Shown: positions 1 through 5,219 of the stretch, piece by piece
Position numbering within the stretch: the stretch's first letter is position 1
How the letters are laid out: every line of letters begins with the position of its first letter
Source: Nitriliruptoraceae bacterium
GTDB taxonomy: Bacteria > Actinomycetota > Nitriliruptoria > Nitriliruptorales > Nitriliruptoraceae
Reading direction: 5' to 3'
Assembly: GCA_007131525.1 (NCBI GenBank)
Contig: SLQK01000324.1
Span: forward strand, 1 to 5,219
DNA length: 5,219 bases
The notes under the pieces: model-generated
What the model saw: the letters and a program-made list of their open reading frames with translations, nothing else
Told to the model about the DNA's origin: nothing
Databases searched by the model: none
Position numbers and translations under genes: made by a program

Positions 1-90
1 CCAGAGGATCCACCAGGCGACCGCCGCGGTCGCGATGACGCCGACGAGGGTCGCGCCACCGAGCGCGAGCAACCACTGTGGTCCGGTCAA
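1..90 (-). CDS. N-terminal fragment of a membrane-anchored protein of unknown function (runs off the left edge)
   Basis: Reading leftwards from a TTG codon at 90-88 gives 30 uninterrupted codons to the window edge. The peptide begins MTGPQWLLALGG, continues as a run of A, V, L, I, T and G, and ends near AWWILW. This looks like a single transmembrane segment or uncleaved signal anchor of about 22 residues with almost no charged N-region. The start is supported by a perfect AGGAGGA Shine-Dalgarno on the minus strand (96-102), 5 nt from the TTG. The gene is divergent from the acetyltransferase operon, with about 110 bp between the starts. Only the anchor is visible, so no family can be named. 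The start and strand are well supported, the function is not. Confidence 0.6.
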   Translation of the reverse strand, partial: MTGPQWLLALGGATLVGVIATAAVAWWILW

Positions 91-95
91 CGGGG

Positions 96-102
96 TCCTC
101 CT
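96..102 (-). promoter_or_regulatory. Shine-Dalgarno of the left-edge membrane gene
   Basis: The minus strand reads AGGAGGA, a full anti-16S match, with a 5-nt spacer to the TTG at 90. It decides the start of the truncated minus-strand gene. It has no matching start codon on the plus strand. Confidence 0.6.
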
Positions 103-167
103 GACGACGTGGAGCCAGCCGGGCCGTCAAGCCTAGACGGGTGCGTCGCCGCGCTCCGAGCGGGCGC

Positions 168-173
168 TACCGT
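168..173 (+). promoter_or_regulatory. Weak candidate -10 element for the acetyltransferase operon
   Basis: TACCGT fits the loose actinobacterial -10 pattern TANNNT and lies 28 nt before the ATG at 202, which would give a leader of roughly 20 nt containing the Shine-Dalgarno. No good TTGACA-like -35 sits 16-18 nt upstream, so this is only a candidate. A small inverted repeat, CCGTC-N7-GACGG at 124-140, lies between the divergent genes and could be a regulator site, but its 5-bp arms are too short to mean much in DNA this GC-rich. Confidence 0.2.
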
Positions 174-190
174 CACAGGCGACGCAGCCC

Positions 191-197
191 GGAGAGG
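191..197 (+). promoter_or_regulatory. Shine-Dalgarno that selects the ATG at 202
   Basis: GGAGAGG lies 4 nt before the ATG (7 nt counted from the GGAG core). It favours the ATG at 202 over the in-frame ATG at 109, which has no ribosome site in the right place and would add 31 residues unlike the start of any GNAT domain. Confidence 0.6.
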
Positions 198-201
198 TCG
201 C

Positions 202-1008
202 ATGACAGCCAGCCGGCGGCGCAGCGGCGCCGACGACGACCCACCACCTGACCAGCCCTTGGAGGGTGAGTGGCACTACCGCACGTCCCTGCGGGACGGT
301 CGTGACATCCTGCTCCGTTCGATCCGACCCTCGGATCGGGAGCGGATGATCGCGGGCCTCCGGCGGCTGTCGCCGGCGTCCCGCTACCTGCGGTTCCACG
401 CTCCGATCGACCAGCTCAGCGACGCGCAGCTCGAGTACCTGACCGACGTCGACCATCACGACCACGAAGCGATCGTGGCCCTCGACCTCACGGATCTCGA
501 GGTGCCTGGCGTCGGGGTCGCCCGCTACATCCGGGAGCCCTACGAGCCGACCGTCGCGGAGGCGGCCATCACCGTGGCGGACGAGTACCACGGGCAGGGC
601 GCCGGCACCATCCTGCTGGGAGCGCTGGCTGCCCGGGCCCGGGACGCCGGCATCGAGGTGTTCCGCAACTACGTGCTCGACGGCAACAGCGCCATGCTCG
701 AGGTGTTCGACCACCTCGGGGCCGAGCGGGAGCGGGAGGCCGACGGCCTCTGGCGGGTCGACCTCAAGGTGCCGGATAGCCCCGACGACGTGCCCTCCTC
801 CCCCGCTGGTCGCGCGTTCCTCGAGGCCGCGCGTTCCGAGAACGTGCTGGCCAGCATCTTTCCCCCGATCTGGAGCCGCTGGCGTCGTCGGCGCGACGGC
901 GGGGCCTCCGCCGCCGGCGAGGATGATCTGGAGGAGCGCATCCAGACCGAGCTCCTCGACAGCCAGCAGGAGCTGGACGACTGGCTGCGGTCCCGGGACA
1001 AGCGGTGA
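202..1008 (+). CDS. GNAT-family N-acetyltransferase (Pat-like catalytic domain)
   Basis: A 268-residue acetyl-CoA-dependent acyltransferase, probably cytoplasmic. After a charged, disordered N-terminus (1-22), residues 28-44 (SLRDGRDILLRSIRPSD) and 56-65 (LSPASRYLRF) match the opening of the GNAT domain in bacterial Pat/PatA-type lysine acetyltransferases. LTDVDHHDHEAIVAL (80-94) is also typical of that group. Motif A, the pyrophosphate-binding loop, is YHGQGAGTILLGAL at 129-142. NSAMLEVFDHLGA (162-174) is the usual motif B helix. Unlike mycobacterial Pat there is no cyclic-nucleotide-binding domain, and unlike Pka/Pat of enterobacteria no acyl-CoA synthetase part, so this is a stand-alone domain. 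A C-terminal tail of about 75 residues holds a basic patch (WSRWRRRR, 224-231) and an acidic helix (241-264). The stop overlaps the GTG of the next gene, so the two are probably co-translated. The substrate, protein lysine or a small amine, cannot be read from the sequence. Confidence 0.87.
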   Translation: MTASRRRSGADDDPPPDQPLEGEWHYRTSLRDGRDILLRSIRPSDRERMIAGLRRLSPASRYLRFHAPIDQLSDAQLEYLTDVDHHDHEAIVALDLTDLEVPGVGVARYIREPYEPTVAEAAITVADEYHGQGAGTILLGALAARARDAGIEVFRNYVLDGNSAMLEVFDHLGAEREREADGLWRVDLKVPDSPDDVPSSPAGRAFLEAARSENVLASIFPPIWSRWRRRRDGGASAAGEDDLEERIQTELLDSQQELDDWLRSRDKR

Positions 1009-1697
1009 CCGAGGCCTCCTCCGCGGCCGGTCCCTTCCAGGCCGGTGGGGCACCCCGTGGGCACACCTCGATCCGTCGCGCGAACCACCGTCGCGACCAG
1101 CTGCGCCGCCGGCTGCCCCGGCTGCTGTTCGGGCTGGTGCTGTGCGGCCTGGGGATCGCCTCGATGGTGGCGGCCGACCTCGGTCTCGGCCCCTGGGACG
1201 TGCTGCATCAGGGCCTGTCCCGGTTGTCGGGTGTCCCCATCGGCATGGTCGGCATCCTGGTCGGCCTCGTCGTGCTCGGGCTCTGGCTCCCGCTGCGGGA
1301 GCGCCCGGGACTCGGGACCGTGCTCAACGTGGTGATCATCGGCGTCGTCATCGACCTGACCCTGCTCGTGCTGTCGACGCCGGGAGCACTGTGGCTGCGC
1401 ACGTTGATGATGCTCGCCGGACCGGTGCTGTTCGCGATCGGCTCCGGCTTCTACATCGGCGCCGGGTTGGGTCCGGGTCCCCGCGACGGGGTCATGACCG
1501 GTCTCGCGCGCCGCGGCGTGCCGGTCGGGGTCGCCCGGGCGGCGATCGAGATCAGCGTGCTCGTGGGCGGCTGGCTGCTCGGTGGCACCGTGGGCGCCGG
1601 GACGCTGGTGTTCGCCTTCGGGATCGGACCGTTGGTCCACGTGTTCCTGCCCCGGCTGAGCCTCGCCGACGCGGTGGACGCTGGCAGCGGCGGCTGA
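1005..1697 (+). CDS. YczE/YyaS/YitT-family integral membrane protein
   Basis: A 230-residue inner-membrane protein starting at GTG in a GTGA overlap with the upstream stop. No strong Shine-Dalgarno precedes the GTG, so translational coupling is likely. After a basic cytoplasmic-looking N-terminus (23-38, rich in R) there are about five hydrophobic segments: roughly 38-58, 76-96, 103-125, 133-155 and 178-210. The family signature is a duplicated motif: GLGPWDVLHQGL (60-71) just after the first segment, and GLGPGPRDGVMTGL (154-167) after the fourth. The run IEISVLVGGWLLGGTVGAGT (181-200) followed by IGP is also typical. B. subtilis YczE is reported to affect surfactin production, but the biochemical role of the family is not settled. 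The frequent label 'permease' is not supported by anything here. Family assignment is firm, function unknown. Confidence 0.85.
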   Translation: MTEASSAAGPFQAGGAPRGHTSIRRANHRRDQLRRRLPRLLFGLVLCGLGIASMVAADLGLGPWDVLHQGLSRLSGVPIGMVGILVGLVVLGLWLPLRERPGLGTVLNVVIIGVVIDLTLLVLSTPGALWLRTLMMLAGPVLFAIGSGFYIGAGLGPGPRDGVMTGLARRGVPVGVARAAIEISVLVGGWLLGGTVGAGTLVFAFGIGPLVHVFLPRLSLADAVDAGSGG

Positions 1698-1709
1698 TCC
1701 GTCGCCGCT
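1686..1709. terminator. Hairpin at the convergent stops, candidate bidirectional terminator
   Basis: AGCGGCGGC (1686-1694) pairs with GTCGCCGCT (1701-1709): nine pairs including one G-T wobble, with a 6-nt loop TGATCC. The stem covers the TGA of the YczE gene (1695-1697, at the stem/loop junction) and reaches the last base of the minus-strand stop (1709-1711). No T-tract follows on either strand. This suits the U-less hairpins proposed for high-GC actinobacteria, but any chance stem here would also be GC-rich. Position between two convergent genes is the main argument. Confidence 0.45.
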
Positions 1710-3157
1710 CAGCGGCAGACCGGGCTGATCGTCGGCCAGGGGTTGACCCACATGCCCCCGTGCCGCCGGCCGAGGTGCAGGTGGGGCGGGGTGGTCCGGG
1801 CGTTGCCGGTGTTGCCCACCGTGCCGATGACCTGGCCACGGCTCACGCTCACGCCGGGTTGGATGCCGTCGGCGACGGTGTGGAGGTGGGCGTTGTACCA
1901 CTCGCTGCCGTCGCCGATGCGGTAGGTGACCGTGATCCCGCCGAGGCTCGTCGGTGCCGACGGTGGGTTCCACCGGACGACGGTGCCGTCGGCGACCGCG
2001 ACGACGGGGGTGCCGGTGGTCGCGAAGAGGTCGTTGCCCTGGTGGAACCGGCCACCGGACCGCGGGTAGCCCCAGTCGTTGGAGAAGTCCCGACCAGCCA
2101 CGGCACCCTGCACCGGGCACACGATGCCCGGTACCGCCGGGCCTCCACCGGCGCCGGGCGTGCTGAGCCGTCCGCCGCTGGCGTTCCCTGCGCTGCCGGA
2201 ACTCGCCGCCGCCGCACGTGCGGCCTCCTCGGCCGCGCGCCGCTCGGCCTCACGGCGGGCCGCTTCCTCGGCGGCCCTGGCCCTGGACAGCTCGGTCTGC
2301 AGGGCCGCCTGCCGCGTCTGGACGCGGCCGAGCATCGCCGCGGTCTCGGCCTCCGTGGTGCGCAGCTCGGCGACCATGGCGAGCTGGGTCCGCTCAGCCT
2401 CGGCGACCTCCTCGGCCACCGCGGCTGCCTCGGCGCGCAGATCCTCGACGGTCCGCAACGTGGCGGCGGCCAGCGCCTCGGCCTGCAGTGCCTCGGCCCG
2501 AGCGACCGCGGCATCCCGGGTGCGTTGCTCCCGGGCAGCGCGCAGCTCGAACACCGCCTTCACGGTGGAGTCCTGGACATCCACGACGATCTCGAGCTGC
2601 CTCATCCCGACCGAGAAGGCGTTCGGGTCCTGGGCCCGCCGCATGATCTCGAGCGCCATCGCTCCCGCCTGGGCACCGCTGGAGCCGTACTTGAAGGTGT
2701 GGACCAGGTGGTCGGCCAGCAGCAGCTCCTGCTCGGCGAGCTCCTCCTCGGCCGCAGCCAGCAGCTCCTTCGCGCGCTCGTGGGCACGCTCGGCGGTGTC
2801 ACGCTCCTCCTCGGCCTCGGTCAGCGCCAGCTCGGCGAGGGCGACCTGCCCCTCCGCGGCCGTCAGCCGCGAGCGGGCGTCCTCCAGGCGGGCACCGACC
2901 GCGGCCAGCTCCTCCTCGGCCTGGCTGAGCTCGCCCCTGACCGTGCCGAGCTCACCAGCCAGCCCGCGCCGCTGCCGTTCCGCGTCCTCGAGCTCGCGCT
3001 GCACCTCGCTGCTCGATCGCTCCTGGGCGCCGACCGGAGGTGACGGTGCGACGAGTCCGAGCATCGGTGGCAGGAACCCCAGGACCACCACGACGATCAG
3101 CACACGGTGGCCGACCCGCCCCCGTCCGGCACCGCCACCCATCCTGTGCTGTGTCAC
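1709..3157 (-). CDS. Exported coiled-coil M23 (LytM) metallopeptidase, EnvC/PcsB-like layout
   Basis: About 482 residues from the GTG at 3157. Order: basic N-region and hydrophobic core (14-36) ending PPVGA before Q45, a signal peptide with an A-x-A-like site (VGA). Next comes a long Ala/Glu/Arg-rich coiled coil (about 46-315), broken at 153-190 by a non-helical stretch (HTFKYGSSG onwards). A Gly/Ser/Ala/Pro linker follows (319-346), then a LytM domain (347-482). The zinc site is intact: H372 and D376 in FHQGND, H461 in PHLHLG. H424 (NAHLH) and H459 supply the usual catalytic histidines, so the domain should be an active peptidoglycan endopeptidase rather than a degenerate activator like EnvC. 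It would act outside the membrane on cell-wall cross-links, with the coiled coil possibly holding a regulatory partner. Two cysteines, C347 and C481, bracket the domain. Other starts are possible: ATG 3142, GTG 3166 or ATG 3214. GTG 3157 follows GGTGGA, while ATG 3214 has no ribosome site and would precede the predicted transcript. Confidence 0.88.
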   Translation of the reverse strand: MTQHRMGGGAGRGRVGHRVLIVVVVLGFLPPMLGLVAPSPPVGAQERSSSEVQRELEDAERQRRGLAGELGTVRGELSQAEEELAAVGARLEDARSRLTAAEGQVALAELALTEAEEERDTAERAHERAKELLAAAEEELAEQELLLADHLVHTFKYGSSGAQAGAMALEIMRRAQDPNAFSVGMRQLEIVVDVQDSTVKAVFELRAAREQRTRDAAVARAEALQAEALAAATLRTVEDLRAEAAAVAEEVAEAERTQLAMVAELRTTEAETAAMLGRVQTRQAALQTELSRARAAEEAARREAERRAAEEAARAAAASSGSAGNASGGRLSTPGAGGGPAVPGIVCPVQGAVAGRDFSNDWGYPRSGGRFHQGNDLFATTGTPVVAVADGTVVRWNPPSAPTSLGGITVTYRIGDGSEWYNAHLHTVADGIQPGVSVSRGQVIGTVGNTGNARTTPPHLHLGRRHGGMWVNPWPTISPVCR

Positions 3158-3194
3158 CGCGTCCACCGTGTCGGGGCCTCGTCGTTGTTGCGTA

Positions 3195-3222
3195 TGTATA
3201 CCAACGTGGCTCATGTTGCCAG
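3195..3222 (-). promoter_or_regulatory. Candidate promoter of the M23 peptidase gene
   Basis: On the minus strand CTGGCA (3222-3217, 4 of 6 to TTGACA) and TATACA (3200-3195, 4 of 6 to TATAAT) are separated by 16 nt, in the most A/T-rich part of the window. Transcription would begin near 3188, giving a short leader of about 20-30 nt to the GTG codons at 3166 or 3157. This argues against the upstream ATG at 3214. Assigned by consensus match only. Confidence 0.4.
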
Positions 3223-3223
3223 T

Positions 3224-3239
3224 GTGGTCGTACGACCAC
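3224..3239. promoter_or_regulatory. Perfect 16-bp palindrome, candidate operator
   Basis: GTGGTCGTACGACCAC is fully self-complementary with no central gap. It sits one base from the predicted -35 of the M23 promoter, a usual place for a dimeric activator or repressor. Its core TCGTACGA fits the loose pattern described for FadR-subfamily GntR operators, and TetR-type regulators also bind such sites, but no regulator gene is in view and the family cannot be decided. Confidence 0.45.
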
Positions 3240-3394
3240 CGCACCCCCGAGGCATCGACCCGACGCCGCCGCGCCTTGACCGCTCCGGTGACCGATCCCC
3301 CGACCCCGGGTCGATCCGGTGCCGACCGAGGCCGCACCGTAGCCGCCGGGTGGCCGCGGACCGCGGCACCGTGACCCCGGTCGGGCCAAGTGGT

Positions 3395-3419
3395 GGAACG
3401 AACTGGGACCGGTCGTTCC
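3395..3419. promoter_or_regulatory. Inverted repeat GGAACGA-N11-TCGTTCC, candidate operator of the AtuA-like gene
   Basis: Perfect 7-bp arms lie at 3395-3401 and 3413-3419, with an 8-bp palindrome GACCGGTC at 3407-3414 off-centre inside. The element ends 56 bp before the GTG and would overlap the -35 position if the TAGCGT at 3428-3433 is the -10. This is where a repressor of a catabolic gene would be expected. The GGAAC left arm also recalls ECF-sigma -35 boxes, but the spacing to CGTT (14 nt) is short for that. Confidence 0.4.
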
Positions 3420-3427
3420 GCTCCAGC

Positions 3428-3433
3428 TAGCGT
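3428..3433 (+). promoter_or_regulatory. Weak candidate -10 for the AtuA-like gene
   Basis: TAGCGT fits TANNNT and lies 42 nt before the GTG start, giving a leader of roughly 35 nt. The hexamer 17 nt upstream (GGGACC, 3405-3410) is a poor -35, so the promoter would be weak or activator-dependent if real. Confidence 0.2.
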
Positions 3434-3463
3434 CGGGTCCGGCAACGTGCCCGGCGGTGAACC

Positions 3464-3470
3464 AGGGAGG
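3464..3470 (+). promoter_or_regulatory. Shine-Dalgarno that selects the GTG at 3476
   Basis: AGGGAGG with a 5-nt spacer to GTG at 3476. It fixes the start so that the conserved IGNGSGF motif lies at residues 9-15, the expected depth for this family. Confidence 0.7.
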
Positions 3471-3475
3471 CGACC

Positions 3476-5219
3476 GTGACGGACAGCGAGGTGCTGCGCA
3501 TCGGGAACGGCTCCGGGTTCTACGGCGACCGGTTCGAGGCCATGGCGGAGCTGGTCGAGGGTGGCCCGCTGGACGTCCTGACCGGCGACTACCTCGCCGA
3601 GCTCACGATGCTGATCCTGTGGCGGACCCGGCAGCGGGCGCCGGAGGCCGGGTACGCGCGCACGTTCCTGCGCCAGGCCAGGGAGCTCCTGCTGCCCTGC
3701 CTCGACCGCGGCATCCGGATCGTGGTCAACGCCGGCGGCCTCAACCCCACGGGCTTGGTGGACGCGCTCCGCGAGCTCGGCCGGGAGCTCGGCCGGGACC
3801 CGGCGATCGCCGCCGTCACGGGCGACGACCTCCTCCCCCGGCTCGAGGAGCTGACCGACCAGGGGCGCGCCCCGGTGCACCTGCGCACCGCACGACCGCT
3901 GGCCGACCTCGGCGTCCCCCCGATCACCGCCAACGCCTACCTCGGTGCCCGAGGCATCGCCCGCGCGCTCGCGGCGGGGGCCGATGTGGTCGTCACGGGT
4001 CGTGTCACCGATGCGAGCCTGACCGTGGGCCCGGCGATGTGGCGGTTCGGTTGGTCGCCCCAGGACCTCGACCCCATCGCCGGAGCGATGGTCGCCGGCC
4101 ACGTCATCGAGTGCGGCGCCCAGGCCACCGGCGGCAACTACTCGTTCTTCACCGAGGTGCACGGCCTCGAGCGACCGGGCTTCCCCCTGGCAGAGATCGA
4201 GGCCGACGGCAGCGCGGTGATCACCAAGCATCCGGGCACCGGCGGTGCGGTCACCGTCGAGACCGTCACCGCGCAGTTCCTCTACGAGATCGACGGGCCG
4301 CGCTACCTCAACCCCGACGTGGTGGCCCGCTTCGACACCCTCGAGCTCACCCAGGAGGGTGCGGACCGCGTTCGGTTGTCCGGCTGCCGCGGTGAGCCCG
4401 CACCGGCCGACCGCAAGGTGGGGATCCTGGTGCAGGGCGGCTACCGGAACGAGGTCACCTTCATACTCACCGGCCTCGACGTCGAGGAGAAGGCACAACT
4501 CGCCGAGCGAGCCCTGTGGGCGGGACTGCCCGGGGGCCGGGACGCCTACGACGAGGTGGCGGTGCGGCTGCTGCGCGCCGACCGCGAGGACCCGCGACAT
4601 ACGACCGAGGCGGTATCGCTGCTCACCATCGCCGTCGCGGACACCGACCAGCGCGCGGTCGATGCGCTCTCCCGCGCAGCGGTCGAAACCGCCCTGGCCT
4701 CCTACCCCGGGCTGTACGTCACCGCGCCCCCGGGGCGGGCCAGCACCGTCGCGGTGTTCTGGCCCACCCTGCTGCCCGCGGGAGAGCTGTCCCAGCAGGT
4801 GCGCCTGGGCGAGGAGTCCTGGACGGTCGCCGAAACGCTGCCCGCCGACGTGGACGTCGGGCCCGCCGACCCGCCGCCGCTGCCCGAGCCCGGGCCCGCG
4901 AGCGCGCACGGCCAGCGGCTCGCGCTGGGCCGGCTGGTGGGCACCCGTTCCGGGGACAAGGGCGGCAACGCCACCCTCGGCGTCTGGGCCCGGGACGAGG
5001 AAACCTTCGCGTGGCTGTCTGGCTTCCTGACGGTCGAGCGGCTCCGGGAGCTGCTGCCCGAGGCCGCCGACTGCGAGATCCGACCCTGGTGGCTACCCAA
5101 CCTGCGCGCGGTCGGGTTCACCATCGTGGGGCTGCTGGGTCACGGGGTCGCCGCCAACCTCGACCTCGACGCCCAGGCGAAGGGGCTCGGCGAGCTCCTA
5201 CGGGCCCGCGTGGTCGAGG
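3476..5219 (+). CDS. AtuA-family protein (acyclic terpene utilization, DUF1446), C-terminus cut by window edge
   Basis: Open from GTG 3476 through the window end, 581 complete codons without a stop. The family usually runs to about 590 residues, so only the last few are missing. The N-terminal AtuA domain (1 to about 450) shows IGNGSGFYGDRF (9-20), LTGDYLAELTM (35-45), NAGGLNP (85-91), a strongly conserved block at 152-187 (ANAYLGARG ... TGRVTDASLTVGP), ECGAQATGGNYSFF (212-225) and KHPGTGGAVTVETVTAQFLY (251-270). A Pro-rich linker (about 460-476) leads to the small C-terminal AtuA-like domain with GTRSGDKGGNATLGVWAR (489-506) and LPNLRAVGFTIVGLLGHGV (540-558). Many homologues consist of both parts fused, as here. 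P. aeruginosa AtuA belongs to the citronellol/geraniol degradation cluster, but its reaction is not established, and actinobacterial members often sit with acyl-CoA carboxylase and acyl-CoA dehydrogenase genes. None is visible in this window, since the downstream side is cut off. Terpene catabolism should not be assumed. Expected cytoplasmic. Confidence 0.88.
   Translation, partial: MTDSEVLRIGNGSGFYGDRFEAMAELVEGGPLDVLTGDYLAELTMLILWRTRQRAPEAGYARTFLRQARELLLPCLDRGIRIVVNAGGLNPTGLVDALRELGRELGRDPAIAAVTGDDLLPRLEELTDQGRAPVHLRTARPLADLGVPPITANAYLGARGIARALAAGADVVVTGRVTDASLTVGPAMWRFGWSPQDLDPIAGAMVAGHVIECGAQATGGNYSFFTEVHGLERPGFPLAEIEADGSAVITKHPGTGGAVTVETVTAQFLYEIDGPRYLNPDVVARFDTLELTQEGADRVRLSGCRGEPAPADRKVGILVQGGYRNEVTFILTGLDVEEKAQLAERALWAGLPGGRDAYDEVAVRLLRADREDPRHTTEAVSLLTIAVADTDQRAVDALSRAAVETALASYPGLYVTAPPGRASTVAVFWPTLLPAGELSQQVRLGEESWTVAETLPADVDVGPADPPPLPEPGPASAHGQRLALGRLVGTRSGDKGGNATLGVWARDEETFAWLSGFLTVERLRELLPEAADCEIRPWWLPNLRAVGFTIVGLLGHGVAANLDLDAQAKGLGELLRARVVE

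Larger units (their letters stand above)
3158..3475. other. Non-coding region between the divergent M23 and AtuA-like genes
   Basis: About 318 bp with no credible gene on either strand: the open frames crossing it are Arg/Pro-rich, lack ribosome sites and resemble nothing. The part next to the M23 gene (3181-3240) is less GC-rich than the rest and holds the candidate promoter and a perfect palindrome. The middle (3240-3390) is very GC-rich and has two short odd-length palindromes, CGACCCCGGGTCG (3301-3313) and GCCGCGGACCGCGGC (3353-3367). The right part holds an inverted repeat (3395-3419), a possible -10 and the AtuA-like ribosome site. Confidence 0.6.

Noticed and set aside
102..130. Minus-strand promoter with TTGACG at 125-130 for the left-edge gene
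   Set aside because: The -10 position would read TCGTCA and run into the Shine-Dalgarno, leaving no room for a leader.
109..201. Upstream ATG start for the acetyltransferase
   Set aside because: No ribosome site at a proper distance from 109, whereas the ATG at 202 has GGAGAGG. The added residues do not look like the family N-terminus.
2250..3010. Repetitive GAG/CTC-rich DNA as a possible repeat element
   Set aside because: It is the codon-level echo of the Glu/Ala/Arg-rich coiled coil of the M23 protein, not a DNA repeat.
923..3043. Plus-strand open frame of 706 codons across the YczE and M23 genes
   Set aside because: Arg/Pro/Gly-rich translation with no recognisable domain, overlapping two well-supported genes in other frames.
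3395..3417. ECF-sigma promoter (GGAAC plus CGTT)
   Set aside because: The spacing of 14 nt between GGAAC and CGTT is shorter than usual for such promoters, and the sequence is explained equally well as an inverted repeat.
3107..3430. Small plus-strand open frame in the intergenic region
   Set aside because: Pro/Arg-rich composition, no Shine-Dalgarno, and it overlaps the start of the M23 gene and the regulatory elements.
3215..4909. Minus-strand open frame continuing upstream of the M23 gene, giving a protein of more than 1000 residues
   Set aside because: It is antisense to the AtuA-like gene, which has clear family motifs and a ribosome site. The extension is Arg/Gly/His-rich low-information sequence and has no start signal. 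It is a by-product of high GC.
1..5219. A novel defence, mobile or biosynthetic system
   Set aside because: All substantial genes fall in known families with ordinary spacing. There are no mobile-element signs, arrays, toxin-antitoxin pairs or clustered unknowns.

Overview
The window is GC-rich throughout, with strong third-position G/C bias, GTG and TTG starts, and long spurious open frames on the antisense strands. This fits a high-GC Actinomycetota chromosome. I see no RNA gene, CRISPR array, insertion sequence, phage gene or attachment site. Genes are tightly packed and have similar composition, so the stretch looks like ordinary chromosome rather than a recent insertion.

Layout, left to right. 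Positions 1-90 (minus) hold the first 30 codons of a membrane-anchored protein that starts at TTG behind a perfect Shine-Dalgarno. Diverging from it is a two-gene plus-strand operon: a GNAT N-acetyltransferase related to the catalytic domain of the Pat protein acetyltransferases (202-1008), then a YczE/YitT-type multi-pass membrane protein (1005-1697), joined by a GTGA start/stop overlap. The operon converges on a minus-strand gene (about 3157 to 1709) for an exported coiled-coil M23/LytM metallopeptidase. The two stop codons are 11 bp apart, and one GC-rich hairpin spans both. A non-coding stretch of about 320 bp follows, with a candidate minus-strand promoter, a perfect 16-bp palindrome just upstream of it, and a second inverted repeat close to the rightward gene. 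From 3476 to the window edge (plus) runs an almost complete AtuA-family protein (acyclic terpene utilization, formerly DUF1446) that carries both the N-terminal domain and the C-terminal AtuA-like domain.

Functionally these look like three or four unrelated units: possible protein acylation plus a membrane protein, cell-wall hydrolysis or its activation, and a catabolic gene whose partners would lie to the right of the window. I found no convincing new multi-gene system. The points most worth a second look are the two inverted repeats between the peptidase and AtuA-like genes, the coupled acetyltransferase/YczE pair, and the small truncated gene at the left edge.
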